Numbered from the stretch's first letter, positions 45,094 to 54,101 are shown. The stretch is DNA of 64,000 nt from Gilichinskyi gelida (GCA_038040385.1 JBBPII010000013.1:62001-126000), one strand, 5' to 3'. Translations and numbers: made by a program. The notes: generated from the sequence alone by a model not told the origin.

Positions 45094-46687
45094 CCGCCTC
45101 ACCCGCTTCTTCACGCAGCTCATCAGCGAGACCGGCGGCCTGGCGATCGAAGACACCCTCTCGCTCGCCGAAGCGGCGCCGCACGCCGACCCGGCGCTCA
45201 CGGCGCAGGTGCGCGAGTTCCGCGCGCTGCTCGGCCGCTTTCGCCTCAACGCGGCGCCGCTCGAGATGCTGCTCGACCATCCCGTCTCGCAGGCCCTCGC
45301 CGAGTTCTTCCGCGCCTTCCCCCTCCCCTTCCGCGACGAGCACATTCACCTCAGCGGTTCGCTCGACGCCGATTTCATCTACCCGCGCCTAGCGCCGCTG
45401 CTGGAAGACCCCGTGACCGTCGCCAAGATCCGCGAGATCTACGGTCCCGACACCACCATCCGCAGCGCGCGCGACGTCGCCGCCTTGATCCGCCTCGGCG
45501 AGAACGATCGCTTCGACCGCTACCTGAAGATCCTCTACCTCCCGAAGCTGATCCTCACCAGCCGCCAGGCGCACCGCGACGCCGCGTACCACATGGCCAG
45601 CCGCCTCTATCGCACGGCGAACGTCGGGTCGCTGCGGCTGAAGTTCACGCTGTTTCGCGAGACCACCGACCCGACCGAGCAGCTTCCCGGCGCCGTGACC
45701 CCCGAGGATGTGCTGCTCGGGTTGTATGAAGGGTTTCGCGCGTTCAAGAGCGAAGTGCCGGCCTTCGACTTCATCCTCTCACCGAGCTTCCGCAAGGAGC
45801 CCGGCTTCTACGACGCAACGCGCTACAAATCGAAACGCGAGAGCTTCGACGACCAGGTGCGGCAGATCGTCGAGCTGCTGAAGCGCTTTCCCGAGTTGCG
45901 CGACGTGGTCACCGAAGTCGACACCGTCGGCAACGAGCGCGGCTTCTACCGCAAGGCGCACTTCCAGGAGATGCGGGTCGGCATGCGCAAGCTGCAGGCG
46001 TACGGCTTCCGCACCCGCAGCCATCACGGCGAGACGTGGAACACCCTGCGGCAGGGCGTCCAGGCCGTCGACAACGCCATGAACATTTGGTACGTCGACG
46101 CCATCGAGCACGGCCTCTCCCTCGGCATCAATCCGAACTACTACTTCCACAGCATGCTGCAGCGCATCCTCCACGCGAACCGCCTCGGCGAGGCGGTGGC
46201 GCCCGGTTCCCGCGAGTACATGGAGCTGATGGACATGGACACCAGCGGCCGCGAGGACATCCGCGACAAGCTCCTCCGCGGCGTCCCGCTCACCGACGCC
46301 GAGGCCACCAAGGCGACGAAAACGAAGTTCCACCACGCGCGGGAGGTCGAGCACTACCAGCACGACGTCCTGAATCGGATGATCGACAAGCGCCTGACGC
46401 TGGTGTCGCTGCCGTCCTCGAACAAGAAGCTGACCGGCGCGCTGGAGGACTACAACGACCATCCCTTCTCCTGGTGGGAGAAGAAGGGGCTGCGTCTCGG
46501 CGTCGGCACCGACAACGACGTCACCCTCGGCACGAGCTTCATCCGGGAGATGCTGATCCTGCTCTACACCGATCCGCTGGAGCTGAAGATCACCAAGCTG
46601 CTGATCGTGACCACCGGGGAGTCCCGCCGGCCGCATCTGAGCCACCTGCTGTGGGAGATGCGGAAGGCCGGCGACGCGACAGCGTAA
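45077..46687 (+). CDS. Adenosine deaminase-family metal-dependent hydrolase, long form
   Basis: A 536-residue protein with the amidohydrolase signature of adenosine deaminases: DEHIHLSGSLD (zinc HxH), SHHGET (His and Glu), AIEHGLSLG (His) and LGVGTDND (Asp). Length exceeds the ~340 of typical ADA by an N-terminal ~90-residue domain and inserted segments. No signal peptide. ATG at 45077 overlaps the preceding gene by 17 bases. A true adenosine, AMP or adenine deaminase role is possible but unproven. Confidence 0.85.
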   Translation: MSWDISRLTRFFTQLISETGGLAIEDTLSLAEAAPHADPALTAQVREFRALLGRFRLNAAPLEMLLDHPVSQALAEFFRAFPLPFRDEHIHLSGSLDADFIYPRLAPLLEDPVTVAKIREIYGPDTTIRSARDVAALIRLGENDRFDRYLKILYLPKLILTSRQAHRDAAYHMASRLYRTANVGSLRLKFTLFRETTDPTEQLPGAVTPEDVLLGLYEGFRAFKSEVPAFDFILSPSFRKEPGFYDATRYKSKRESFDDQVRQIVELLKRFPELRDVVTEVDTVGNERGFYRKAHFQEMRVGMRKLQAYGFRTRSHHGETWNTLRQGVQAVDNAMNIWYVDAIEHGLSLGINPNYYFHSMLQRILHANRLGEAVAPGSREYMELMDMDTSGREDIRDKLLRGVPLTDAEATKATKTKFHHAREVEHYQHDVLNRMIDKRLTLVSLPSSNKKLTGALEDYNDHPFSWWEKKGLRLGVGTDNDVTLGTSFIREMLILLYTDPLELKITKLLIVTTGESRRPHLSHLLWEMRKAGDATA

Positions 46688-46699
46688 AATGCGTCCTCA

Positions 46700-47359
46700 G
46701 TGTCCTTTCCAGCCGAAGAGCGACGGCGCTATCAGCGAGCCAGTCTCGTCCGCCCGCACACCGCGCGCGTCGGCGTGGCCCGCGTCTACATCCTCGATCT
46801 CTCTCTGAACGGCGCGCGCATCGCTCATCAGGGGACGATGCCGCCGCCGGGACGCGAGTGCGTGCTGGCCTTCCAGTGGGAAGGATTGCCGATCGAGCTG
46901 CGGTGCGAAGTCACGCGCAACACGCTGGAACGGCTGGCGAAGACCGCTGCGGAGAAGAGCGTCTACCACGCCGGATTGCGGATCATGGAGGCCGACCGCC
47001 AGTCGCGCGCCCTGCTGCGGGAGATGATCGCCGCGCTGGTGGCGCGCGCGCTCGACGAGCAGAAGGCGAACGCGCGTGGCATTCCGGCCGCCGCGGCGCA
47101 ATGTTTTCAGACCGGAAAGGGCGCGGAGTTCCTGCGCTTCGAGCTGGTCAACGGTGCGTGGCGCCGCACCGCCACCACCCGCCCCGACCAGCCGGCGCAC
47201 GGCTTCACCATCTCCGCCGAGGAAGACCGCGAGCACATCGAGATGCTCTGCCACACCTTCGCCAACGCCGACGAGCCGGGACGGAAGCTGATCAAGATGA
47301 TGGCGGAGCTGAGCATCAGCCAGACGGAAGGGGTTCCGACCAGAAGGTACACGCCGTGA
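46700..47359 (+). CDS. PilZ-domain protein
   Basis: A 219-residue protein. RRRYQR near the start and DLSLNGARI are the RxxxR and DxSxxG motifs of PilZ c-di-GMP receptors, with the residual strands in between. The C-terminal half (~110-219) is helical and unassigned. GTG start. Its stop overlaps the following gene as GTGA. Confidence 0.8.
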   Translation: MSFPAEERRRYQRASLVRPHTARVGVARVYILDLSLNGARIAHQGTMPPPGRECVLAFQWEGLPIELRCEVTRNTLERLAKTAAEKSVYHAGLRIMEADRQSRALLREMIAALVARALDEQKANARGIPAAAAQCFQTGKGAEFLRFELVNGAWRRTATTRPDQPAHGFTISAEEDREHIEMLCHTFANADEPGRKLIKMMAELSISQTEGVPTRRYTP

Positions 47360-47859
47360 ACGCCTGGAGCGGCCGCCGCATCCTCAAAGACCTCGCCGAC
47401 GGCGACCGCCGGCGGCGCATCCTCACCGTGTTCTGGCGCTTCGGCGACGACGGCGCCAAGGCCGTCGCCGCCGTGCAGCTCGCCCGGGCACTGCACTTCC
47501 GCGACGACACCATCCGCCGCATGCCACCGGAGAAGAAGGCGGAGCTGCTCGCCGGCCGCGCCGGCGCGGCCGAATTCGAACAGACCTTCGAGACCGCGCT
47601 GATGCTCTACCACACGCACGAGCAGCGCGACATGCTCGCGGCGTTCCTCGACCACTGGAAGGTGCCTCACGCCAACGGCTCGATCGAGACCGACGACTAC
47701 ACGCCTCCCGACGCCGCCGCGGTGCGCGACGCGGTCGCGGCGCTCGGCGAACGCTTCGACCGGCGCGACGTCGCCATCTACCTCGCCGCGGCCGGGCTGC
47801 TCATGTCCGACGCGTGGCGCGAGGCGACGTGGCCGGTCGTGGATGAGTTAGCCCCTTGA
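47356..47859 (+). CDS. Conserved hypothetical protein
   Basis: A 167-residue soluble, largely helical protein (RILTVFWRFGDDGAKAVAAVQLARALHFRD, EQTFETALMLYHTHEQRDMLAAFLDHW). No signal peptide, TM or known motif. GTG start overlapping the PilZ stop. Its last 59 bases overlap the convergent pseudouridine synthase gene. It is probably translated with the PilZ protein. Confidence 0.6.
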   Translation: MNAWSGRRILKDLADGDRRRRILTVFWRFGDDGAKAVAAVQLARALHFRDDTIRRMPPEKKAELLAGRAGAAEFEQTFETALMLYHTHEQRDMLAAFLDHWKVPHANGSIETDDYTPPDAAAVRDAVAALGERFDRRDVAIYLAAAGLLMSDAWREATWPVVDELAP

Positions 47860-48553
47860 CTTCCTCCGCCGTCAGCTCCCGCGCCTTCCCCATCTGCAGA
47901 CCGCCGATGCGGATCGCGCCGATTGCCACGCGCACCAGCTTGAGGACCTTGGCGTCGAGCGCCTCCACCATCCGGCGCACCTGACGGTTCCTCCCCTCGG
48001 TGATGGTGATCTCGAAGACGCTCTTGCCTCCCGCCTCGCAGATGCGCTCCACCTTCGCTGGCCGCGTCATGCCGTCGCGAAGCTCGATGCCGTTGCGCAG
48101 GCGGGCGAGATCATCGTCGGTGAGGTGCCGGCTGGCCTTCACCAGATAGGTCTTCGACACGTGGTAGTCGGGATTGGTGAGGCGCTCGGCGAACTGCGCG
48201 TCGTTGGTGAGGATGAGCAGGCCGCTGGTGTCGAGGTCGAGTCGGCCGGCGGAGAAGAGATATTTTTTCTCATCTGGCAGCAGGTCGTACACCGTAGGCC
48301 GGCCCTGCGGGTCGCGATGGGTGGTCAGATACCCCGTGGGCTTGTACAGCAGGATGTAGACGCGCTCCTCGCGGCGCAACGGCTTGCCGTCGAACACGAC
48401 GCGGTCGCGCTCGAGGTCGACCCAGACGTCGGGGTCGCGCACCGGCTTCCCGTTCACCTGTACCCGCCCCCCGGCAATCCACCGCCGGGCCTCGGTGCGC
48501 GAGCCGACGCCGGCCTTGGAGAGCACGCGCTCCAGGGTTTTGATGGGACGCAT
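47801..48553 (-). CDS. rRNA pseudouridine synthase, RluB/RsuA family
   Basis: A 250-residue enzyme: an N-terminal S4 RNA-binding domain (RVLSKAGVGSRTEARRWIAGGRV) and the catalytic domain with the essential Asp in SAGRLDLDTSGLL, plus GRNRQVRRM. It makes pseudouridine in 16S or 23S rRNA. The start MRPIKTLERVL matches the S4 boundary. It is divergent from the GHL10 gene (24 bases). Confidence 0.95.
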   Translation of the reverse strand: MRPIKTLERVLSKAGVGSRTEARRWIAGGRVQVNGKPVRDPDVWVDLERDRVVFDGKPLRREERVYILLYKPTGYLTTHRDPQGRPTVYDLLPDEKKYLFSAGRLDLDTSGLLILTNDAQFAERLTNPDYHVSKTYLVKASRHLTDDDLARLRNGIELRDGMTRPAKVERICEAGGKSVFEITITEGRNRQVRRMVEALDAKVLKLVRVAIGAIRIGGLQMGKARELTAEEVKGLTHPRPATSPRATRRT

Positions 48554-48576
48554 TCGCGTACAATCTCTCACAGACG

Positions 48577-50175
48577 ATGAAGCGGTTGTTCGCGATCGCA
48601 ATCGTCGCCTGGGCGGCGGCGGGGCAGGCAGAAACGCCGCGGTCCGAATACCGCGCCTATTGGGTCGAAACCTTCCGCACCTCGCTGGCCACGCGCGTCG
48701 ACGTCGGGCGCGTCATCGACGCCGCAATCCGCAGCAACGCCAACGCCCTCTTCGTCGAGGTTCGCCGACGCGGCGACTCCTGGTACCTCGATTCCGCCGA
48801 GCCGCTGACCGAGCTGCCGGGCGTCGGCGAGCCGGACGCCGACGGCCGCTGGACCTTCGATCCGCTGCGCGCGCTGATCGATCAGGCGCACGCGCGCTCG
48901 ATCGAGGTGCACGCCTTCGTCATCGTCGGCGCGGTGGCCCGCATCGACCCCCGCACCGGCCCTCTCCCCCGAGACGGGCGCCACGTCTTCCTCCAGCACA
49001 TCTGGGACGCCGACACCAAGCGGCCGTACGCCGGCCGCCGGCAGTGGGCCACGCGCGCCCTGCCGCACAACGCGCGCGGCACAACGTACGACGGGCAGCG
49101 CTTCGGCGACGACTGGTACATCGACCTCGGACATCCCGACGCCGCGGCGTACACCATCGACGTCCTCCTCCACCTGGTGAAGGCCTACGACATCGACGGC
49201 ATCCATCTCGACCGCGTCCGGTATCCCGAGGCGCCCATCGACTACAGGCGCGGCGAGCGGATGGGCGTCAACGTCGGCTACAACGAGATCAGCGTGGCGC
49301 GGTTCAAGACCCGGTACGGCGACATGGCGAAGTACTACCCGTCCGGCTACCCGCGCAGCAACGATCCGCTGTGGAACCAGTGGCGGCGCGACCAGGTCAC
49401 CAACTTCGTGCGGCGCTTCTACCTCTCGGCGACGGCGATCCGGCCGTCGATCAAAGTCTCCGGCGCGCTGATCTCGTGGAGCGCCGGACCGAAGGCGGCC
49501 GGCGGCTTCGAGGCCACCGAGGCGTACGGGCGCGTGTTTCAGGACTGGCGGTCGTGGCTGCGCGAGGGAATCATCGACGTCGCCAGCCCCATGCTCTACA
49601 AGCGCGAGCACGCGCCGATGGAGCGCAAGCAATTCGACGACTGGCTGAAGTTCCTGGTGGCCAGCGCACACGAATCGGGGCGCGCCGCCGTCCCCGGCAT
49701 CGGCGCCTACATGAACGCCATCGAGGGGACGCTGCGGCAAGCGCGACGCGCGCGGAAGGCCGGCGCGGACGGCGTGATCTTTTTCGCCGTCGGCGACACC
49801 ACCCCCCGGACCGTGCGCCTGAACAGCACCAACAAGGCGGTGCCGCCGAAACCGAAGCGCACCAACGACGAGTTCTTCGCCGCGCTTTCGAAGGGACCGT
49901 TCGCCGCGAAGGCCACGCCGCCGCGGAAGCCGTTCGATGCCGGCGGTGCGGTGATGGGCTTCGCGCCGCTGGACAGCGGGACGGTGGTCATCGAGTCGGC
50001 GGACATCACGCGGACCGCGACCACCGACGGCGGCGGCTTCTTCGGTGCGCTGAAGCTTCCGCCCGGCGAGTATCGCGCTAAGGTGCGCGACAACTCTTGC
50101 GCGTTCCGCGTCGTCGCGGGGAGCGTCGCGCGCATCGACCTCCCCTGCCGGATGACCGTGGAGGCTGCGCAATGA
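48577..50175 (+). CDS. GHL10-type glycoside hydrolase-like exported protein
   Basis: A 532-residue protein with a signal peptide (LFAIAIVAWAAAGQA). The TIM-barrel signatures YRAYWVETFRT, ANALFVEVRRRGDS, YDIDGIHLDRVRYP and IDVASPMLYKRE are those of PF02638 (GHL10). The C-terminal ~80 residues (MGFAPLDSGTVVIESADIT) look like a small beta domain. It may act on peptidoglycan or another glycan. It overlaps the next gene by ATGA. Confidence 0.9.
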   Translation: MKRLFAIAIVAWAAAGQAETPRSEYRAYWVETFRTSLATRVDVGRVIDAAIRSNANALFVEVRRRGDSWYLDSAEPLTELPGVGEPDADGRWTFDPLRALIDQAHARSIEVHAFVIVGAVARIDPRTGPLPRDGRHVFLQHIWDADTKRPYAGRRQWATRALPHNARGTTYDGQRFGDDWYIDLGHPDAAAYTIDVLLHLVKAYDIDGIHLDRVRYPEAPIDYRRGERMGVNVGYNEISVARFKTRYGDMAKYYPSGYPRSNDPLWNQWRRDQVTNFVRRFYLSATAIRPSIKVSGALISWSAGPKAAGGFEATEAYGRVFQDWRSWLREGIIDVASPMLYKREHAPMERKQFDDWLKFLVASAHESGRAAVPGIGAYMNAIEGTLRQARRARKAGADGVIFFAVGDTTPRTVRLNSTNKAVPPKPKRTNDEFFAALSKGPFAAKATPPRKPFDAGGAVMGFAPLDSGTVVIESADITRTATTDGGGFFGALKLPPGEYRAKVRDNSCAFRVVAGSVARIDLPCRMTVEAAQ

Positions 50176-50657
50176 GCGACCTCGATCCCGGCGTGCAGCG
50201 CCAGCTCGAGGCCCTCGGCATCGCGCATGAGGTGCTCGACTGCAACCCCGAGTGGGCGGACACCGACGCCTTCTGCGCCAACTACGACATCCCGCGCGAG
50301 AACGCCGCGAACGCCATCGTGGTCGTGGCGAAGACGGAGCCGAAGCAGTACGTGGCCTGCCTGGTCCTCTCCACGACCAAGCTCGACGTCAATCACAAAG
50401 TCAGCAAGTTGATGGGAATCAAGCGGTTATCGTTCACATCGGCCGAGGAGACGAAGGCGCTGACCGGACAGCTCATCGGCGGCGTGACCGTCTTCGGCCT
50501 CCCCGACGGTATGCGGGTCTACCTCGACGCGCGGCTGATGGAGCGCGAAACCGTGATCGTCGGCGGCGGGAACCGCTCGACCAAGATCAAGCTCCCGCCC
50601 GACGAGCTGCGGAAGCTGCCGGGGGCGGAAGTGGTGGACATCGCCGTTCCGCGCTGA
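50172..50657 (+). CDS. YbaK/EbsC-family aminoacyl-tRNA deacylase-like protein
   Basis: A 161-residue cytoplasmic protein with the YbaK fold: AANAIVVVAKTEPKQYVACLVLSTTKLD with a lysine-bearing core, KRLSFTSAEETKALTGQLIGGVTVFGLP and VIVGGGNRSTKIKL. The family clears misacylated Cys or Ala from tRNA. The ATG overlaps the GHL10 stop. Confidence 0.88.
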   Translation: MSDLDPGVQRQLEALGIAHEVLDCNPEWADTDAFCANYDIPRENAANAIVVVAKTEPKQYVACLVLSTTKLDVNHKVSKLMGIKRLSFTSAEETKALTGQLIGGVTVFGLPDGMRVYLDARLMERETVIVGGGNRSTKIKLPPDELRKLPGAEVVDIAVPR

Positions 50658-50713
50658 CCAATCCGCTCGCCCCGTCCGGACGTAGAATCGGCAAAACAAC
50701 AAGGAGAGAAACG

Positions 50714-51226
50714 ATGAAGATTCGATGTCTCGGGGTCATTCTCTGTCTCGTCGTCGCCGCGTCGGCGTTCGCCAAGGGAAATCCGAACCTGGAGCCGCTC
50801 GCCGGCATGTGGAAGTGCAGTGGAATCACGTTCGCCAGCCCCATGGGGCCGGAGCATGCCACCAAGGCCACCGTGGCCGGCACGTGGATCATGGGCGGCA
50901 AATGGCTGGAGGTCGTCTACAAGGAAATGAAGACGCCGAAGAACCCCAAGCCCATCCAAGCCGAGTTGCTCATGAGCTACGACGAAGCGCTCAAAAAGGT
51001 CGTCGCCGGCTGCGTCGACAGCATGGGCGGCTACTGCACCGAGGAGACCGGCAATCCGCCGTGGGACGGCGACATGATGGTCCTCAGCGGCAACGGCACC
51101 ATGGGCGGGCAGGCCATGAAGGTGCGCGACACCTTCACCAAGGGCACCGGCTGGGTCAAGCACATGGGGGAGATCGAGACGCCGACGGGGTGGGTGAAGG
51201 TGAGCGAAGAGACGTGTAAGCGCTGA
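50714..51226 (+). CDS. Exported DUF1579 protein
   Basis: A 170-residue protein with a signal peptide (CLGVILCLVVAASAFA) and a lipocalin-like DUF1579 fold: GMWKCSG, GTWIMGGKWLEVVYKE, DEALKKVVAGCVDSMGG. AAGGAGAG precedes the ATG. Function unknown. Confidence 0.8.
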   Translation: MKIRCLGVILCLVVAASAFAKGNPNLEPLAGMWKCSGITFASPMGPEHATKATVAGTWIMGGKWLEVVYKEMKTPKNPKPIQAELLMSYDEALKKVVAGCVDSMGGYCTEETGNPPWDGDMMVLSGNGTMGGQAMKVRDTFTKGTGWVKHMGEIETPTGWVKVSEETCKR

Positions 51227-51230
51227 TGTC

Positions 51231-51310
51231 GTAGGGGCGCGGGGGGGGGGGGGGGGCCCCCCCCCCCCCCCCCCCCGGGCGGGGGGGCCCCCCCCCCCCC
51301 CCGCCCCTAC
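51231..51310. repeat. GTAGGGGCGC palindrome with collapsed G/C homopolymer centre
   Basis: Begins GTAGGGGCGC and ends GCCCCTAC like the palindromes at 23667-23740 and 7937-7960, but bases 51241-51302 consist almost only of runs of G and then C (with GGGCGGGGGGG in the middle). Natural sequence of this kind is unlikely in a coding-rich genome. A sequencing or assembly artefact over a strong hairpin is the best reading. It lies between convergent genes. Confidence 0.75.
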
Positions 51311-52233
51311 TCGAACAGCGTATCGACGTACGCGGCCGGGTCGAATGGGATGAGGTCGTCGGCGCCCTCGCCCACCCCCACGAACTTCACCGGGATGTCG
51401 AACTGCCGCATGATCGACAGGATCACGCCGCCTTTGGCCGTGCCGTCGAGCTTAGTGACGATCATGCCGGTCACCTTCACCGCCTCCAGGAACGCCGCGG
51501 CCTGACTGACGCCGTTCTGGCCGGTGGTGCCGTCGAGGACCAGCAGGGTTTCGTGCGGCGCCCCGGGCAGCTCCTTCTCGATCACCCGGCGCACCTTCGC
51601 CAGCTCCTGCATCAGATGCGACTTGTTGTGCAGTCGGCCAGCTGTATCAATGATTACTATAGCTGTCCCGCGGGCCTTCGCCGCGGCCACCGTGTCGTGG
51701 GCCACGGCGGCGGGATCGGATCCGGTCTTGTGCTTGACCAGCGGCACGCCGACGCGGTCGGCCCAATGCTGCAACTGCTCGATGGCGGCGGCGCGGAAGG
51801 TGTCCGCCGCGCCGAGGATCACCGACTTTCCCTCGGCGGTGAAGCGCTGCGCGAGCTTGGCGATGGTGGTGGTCTTCCCCGTCCCGTTCACGCCGACCAC
51901 CAGGATCACGAACGGATTGGCCGCCGAGGTGTCGATCCCCGTGGCCACGCGCGCGGGAATGAGCGCGCGCGTCTCCTCTCGCAGCACCTCGGTGAGGCGA
52001 TCCATGCTGCTGATCTTCTCGTCGCGGATGCGGGTCTCCATCCGGTTGACCAGCGACATGGTCAGCTCCGCGCCGACGTCCGCACCGAGGAGGCCCTCCT
52101 CGAGCCCGTCGATGGCCTTGCGATCGATGGGAAGGTCGGGCGTCATCGCCTCCTTCACCTTCTCGATGATCTCGGTGTGGGTCATGAAGAGCCCACGCTT
52201 GAGCTTCTGGAACAGCGATTTATCGGGTGTCAT
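51307..52233 (-). CDS. ftsY: Signal recognition particle receptor FtsY
   Basis: A 308-residue SRP-type GTPase. N domain (~1-90) and G domain with GVNGTGKTTTIAKLA (P-loop), DTFRAAAIEQLQ, DTAGRL and TKLDGTAKGG. It docks SRP-ribosome complexes at the membrane. The acidic A domain of E. coli FtsY is absent, as in many bacteria. The ATG at 52233 lies inside a dispersed palindrome; ATG at 52185 (MTHTEIIEK) is an alternative but would cut the amphipathic FQKLKRGL helix that FtsY needs at the membrane. Confidence 0.95.
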   Translation of the reverse strand: MTPDKSLFQKLKRGLFMTHTEIIEKVKEAMTPDLPIDRKAIDGLEEGLLGADVGAELTMSLVNRMETRIRDEKISSMDRLTEVLREETRALIPARVATGIDTSAANPFVILVVGVNGTGKTTTIAKLAQRFTAEGKSVILGAADTFRAAAIEQLQHWADRVGVPLVKHKTGSDPAAVAHDTVAAAKARGTAIVIIDTAGRLHNKSHLMQELAKVRRVIEKELPGAPHETLLVLDGTTGQNGVSQAAAFLEAVKVTGMIVTKLDGTAKGGVILSIMRQFDIPVKFVGVGEGADDLIPFDPAAYVDTLFE

Positions 52234-52316
52234 CCTGAGCGTAGCGAAGGATCGGTGTGGGTGTGTCTGGCGCGCCACCCGCCCACACCGTTCCCTCGCT
52301 CACGCTCGGGATGACA
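52228..52316. repeat. Dispersed dyad repeat, GTCATCC-GAGCG family, copy 5
   Basis: TGTCATCCTGAGCGTAGCGA at the left, TCGCTCACGCTCGGGATGACA at the right; inner GGATCGGTGTGGG / CCCACACCGTTCC arms match the copy at 19075. The left arm holds the FtsY start codon, and the right arm encodes the last residues and stop of the ClpX-like gene. Confidence 0.85.
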
Positions 52317-53382
52317 TCCGCCCCTGATCGCGTGCGGAGATGGCCTGCTTGACCATGTTCTCGTCCAGGGTGAGGACGCGCGTGCCGGCGTCGGCGGGGT
52401 CGAATTCCAGATTGCGAATCACGCGCCGGTAGGTCTCGCGCAACGCGCGCGCGCCGAGGCGCTTCTGCCGCGCGGCGTCCCAGGCGATGGCGATCAGCGC
52501 GCCGCGGGTGATCTGCAGATCGATACCGAAGCGCTCGAAGAACGCGCGGGAGGTGCGGAAGATCGATCCCTCCGGCTCGGTGAAGATGCGCGCCAGGTCG
52601 CCCTCGGCCAGATCGTTCAAGACAACGATGGACTCGAAGCGCGAGACGAACTGCGGCGTCATGCCGTAGCGGAAGAGATCGTCGTACTTCAGGTAGTCGC
52701 GCAAGTGGAACGGCAGCTCCTCGCGCACCTCGCCCGAGGCGGAGACGACCACGATAGGCTTCATCGGCGCGACGTCCTGCCCGATGGTGGCGCGGCGCAG
52801 CACGGCGTCGTAGAGCTCCTCGAACGCGCCGCCGGCCACGAACAGCACGCCGGAGGAGTTGACGCCGAAGCGCTGCCCCTCGATGTCGAACTCGACGTTC
52901 TCGTTCTCCATCAGCGTCAGCAGAGCCTCCTGGGCCACGATGCCGCGTACGTTCGGGGTGCCGCTGACGTGCGCGCGGATCTTGTCCACCTCGTCGATGA
53001 AGACGATCCCGTGCTCCACGGATCCGAGAAGGATCTCAGTCGGCGCGTCGGGGCCGTGGATGCGTTTGGCGTTGGCGAAGAGCCGCCCCAAAACCGCCCG
53101 CCCGTACCCGTTGTGCTCCTCGGCCAGGACGTTGGCGTTGATGCGGATGACGTTGGCGAATTCGTTGAGGTCCGCGCGGCCGGTCAGGAATTGCTCCACG
53201 GCGCGCATGAGGGTGGTCTTCCCCGATCCCGAGTTGCCGATCAGCAGCATGTTCGGCGCCGGATGGCCGACCAGATGCTTGACGACGGCGACGGAGATCT
53301 CGCGGATGGCGTCGTCCTGGCCGACCACCACCTTGCGGAGATCGTCGAAGACCTCGCGGGGGCGAAGGGGAAAGGCGTTCAT
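52300..53382 (-). CDS. ClpX-like AAA+ ATPase without zinc-binding domain
   Basis: A 360-residue protein with Walker A GNSGSGKTT, Walker B GIVFIDEVDKI and the sensor-2 region GARALRETYRRVIRN, all arranged as in ClpX/HslU. The N-terminal zinc-binding domain of ClpX and the IGF loop for ClpP cannot be seen, so it may be a stand-alone unfoldase. The C terminus ends MSSRA, derived from a palindrome. It lies directly upstream of ftsY on the same strand. Confidence 0.85.
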   Translation of the reverse strand: MNAFPLRPREVFDDLRKVVVGQDDAIREISVAVVKHLVGHPAPNMLLIGNSGSGKTTLMRAVEQFLTGRADLNEFANVIRINANVLAEEHNGYGRAVLGRLFANAKRIHGPDAPTEILLGSVEHGIVFIDEVDKIRAHVSGTPNVRGIVAQEALLTLMENENVEFDIEGQRFGVNSSGVLFVAGGAFEELYDAVLRRATIGQDVAPMKPIVVVSASGEVREELPFHLRDYLKYDDLFRYGMTPQFVSRFESIVVLNDLAEGDLARIFTEPEGSIFRTSRAFFERFGIDLQITRGALIAIAWDAARQKRLGARALRETYRRVIRNLEFDPADAGTRVLTLDENMVKQAISARDQGRMSSRA

Positions 53383-53426
53383 CGCGGGGCCATTGTTCAG
53401 GAACCGCCGCGAGGTGTCCAGCGCGG

Positions 53427-54101
53427 CTAATCGGCGAAATCGAGGGTGACCACGATGTAGCTGAAGGTCGTCGTGTCGACGACGAGGTTACCGCCGGAGA
53501 CCCTGATGCTGTGTGCGCTCCATGGCGGCACTGACTCGCTCGGAGTCTCGCGCAGCGCGATGACGTAGACGCCGCGCTGCAGCTTGAGGGCGCTCGAGTC
53601 GGAGCCGAGGGTCAGCGCCACGCGCGTCTCGTCCGCCTTGCCGATCGCGAACTGGAGGCCGTCCGCCGCCGTCACCGGCACGTTGAATCGCACCGGCCGC
53701 CGCCCCGAGTCGAGGCCGTTGCTGCCGTCAAAGGTCCAGGCCTGAAAGCGCGGATAGCGCGCCGCCTGATAGCCAAACGCCGGGTAGATCGCGGCAAGCG
53801 CGTAACTGCCCGTCTTGCCGTCGTACTTCGCCGCGCGCGTGTACGAGCCCACGGTGACGCGCGCGCCGCGGCGGATGAACGCCGGGTCGCCGGCGAGCGT
53901 CCGCTCCGCAGGCGCGAGCGCGACCTTCTCGCCTGTAGCAGGCGGCATCGGCGCGTAGCCGACCGAGAGGAGCGCCGAACCGCCGGCGGCGGCGGCGGCG
54001 GCGGCGAAGAGGGATTCACCATGAAAGGCGGTGAAGGCCAAACCGAGCGCGGCGGACGAGCCGGTCTTGAGAAACTGGCGACGAGCAATAGGATTGGACA
54101 T
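53427..54101 (-). CDS. Tat-signal exported protein, paralogue 1
   Basis: A 224-residue protein beginning MSNPIARRQFLKTGSSAALGL, a twin-arginine signal. The mature part shares with 58356-59084 the pattern RGARVTVGSY, FxAW, RFNVPV, LQFAIG and LQRGVYVIALRE...PPWSAHSIRV. I do not recognise a fold. The start at 54101 gives the RR motif directly. It ends the exported-protein cluster on this side. Confidence 0.7.
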   Translation of the reverse strand: MSNPIARRQFLKTGSSAALGLAFTAFHGESLFAAAAAAAGGSALLSVGYAPMPPATGEKVALAPAERTLAGDPAFIRRGARVTVGSYTRAAKYDGKTGSYALAAIYPAFGYQAARYPRFQAWTFDGSNGLDSGRRPVRFNVPVTAADGLQFAIGKADETRVALTLGSDSSALKLQRGVYVIALRETPSESVPPWSAHSIRVSGGNLVVDTTTFSYIVVTLDFAD

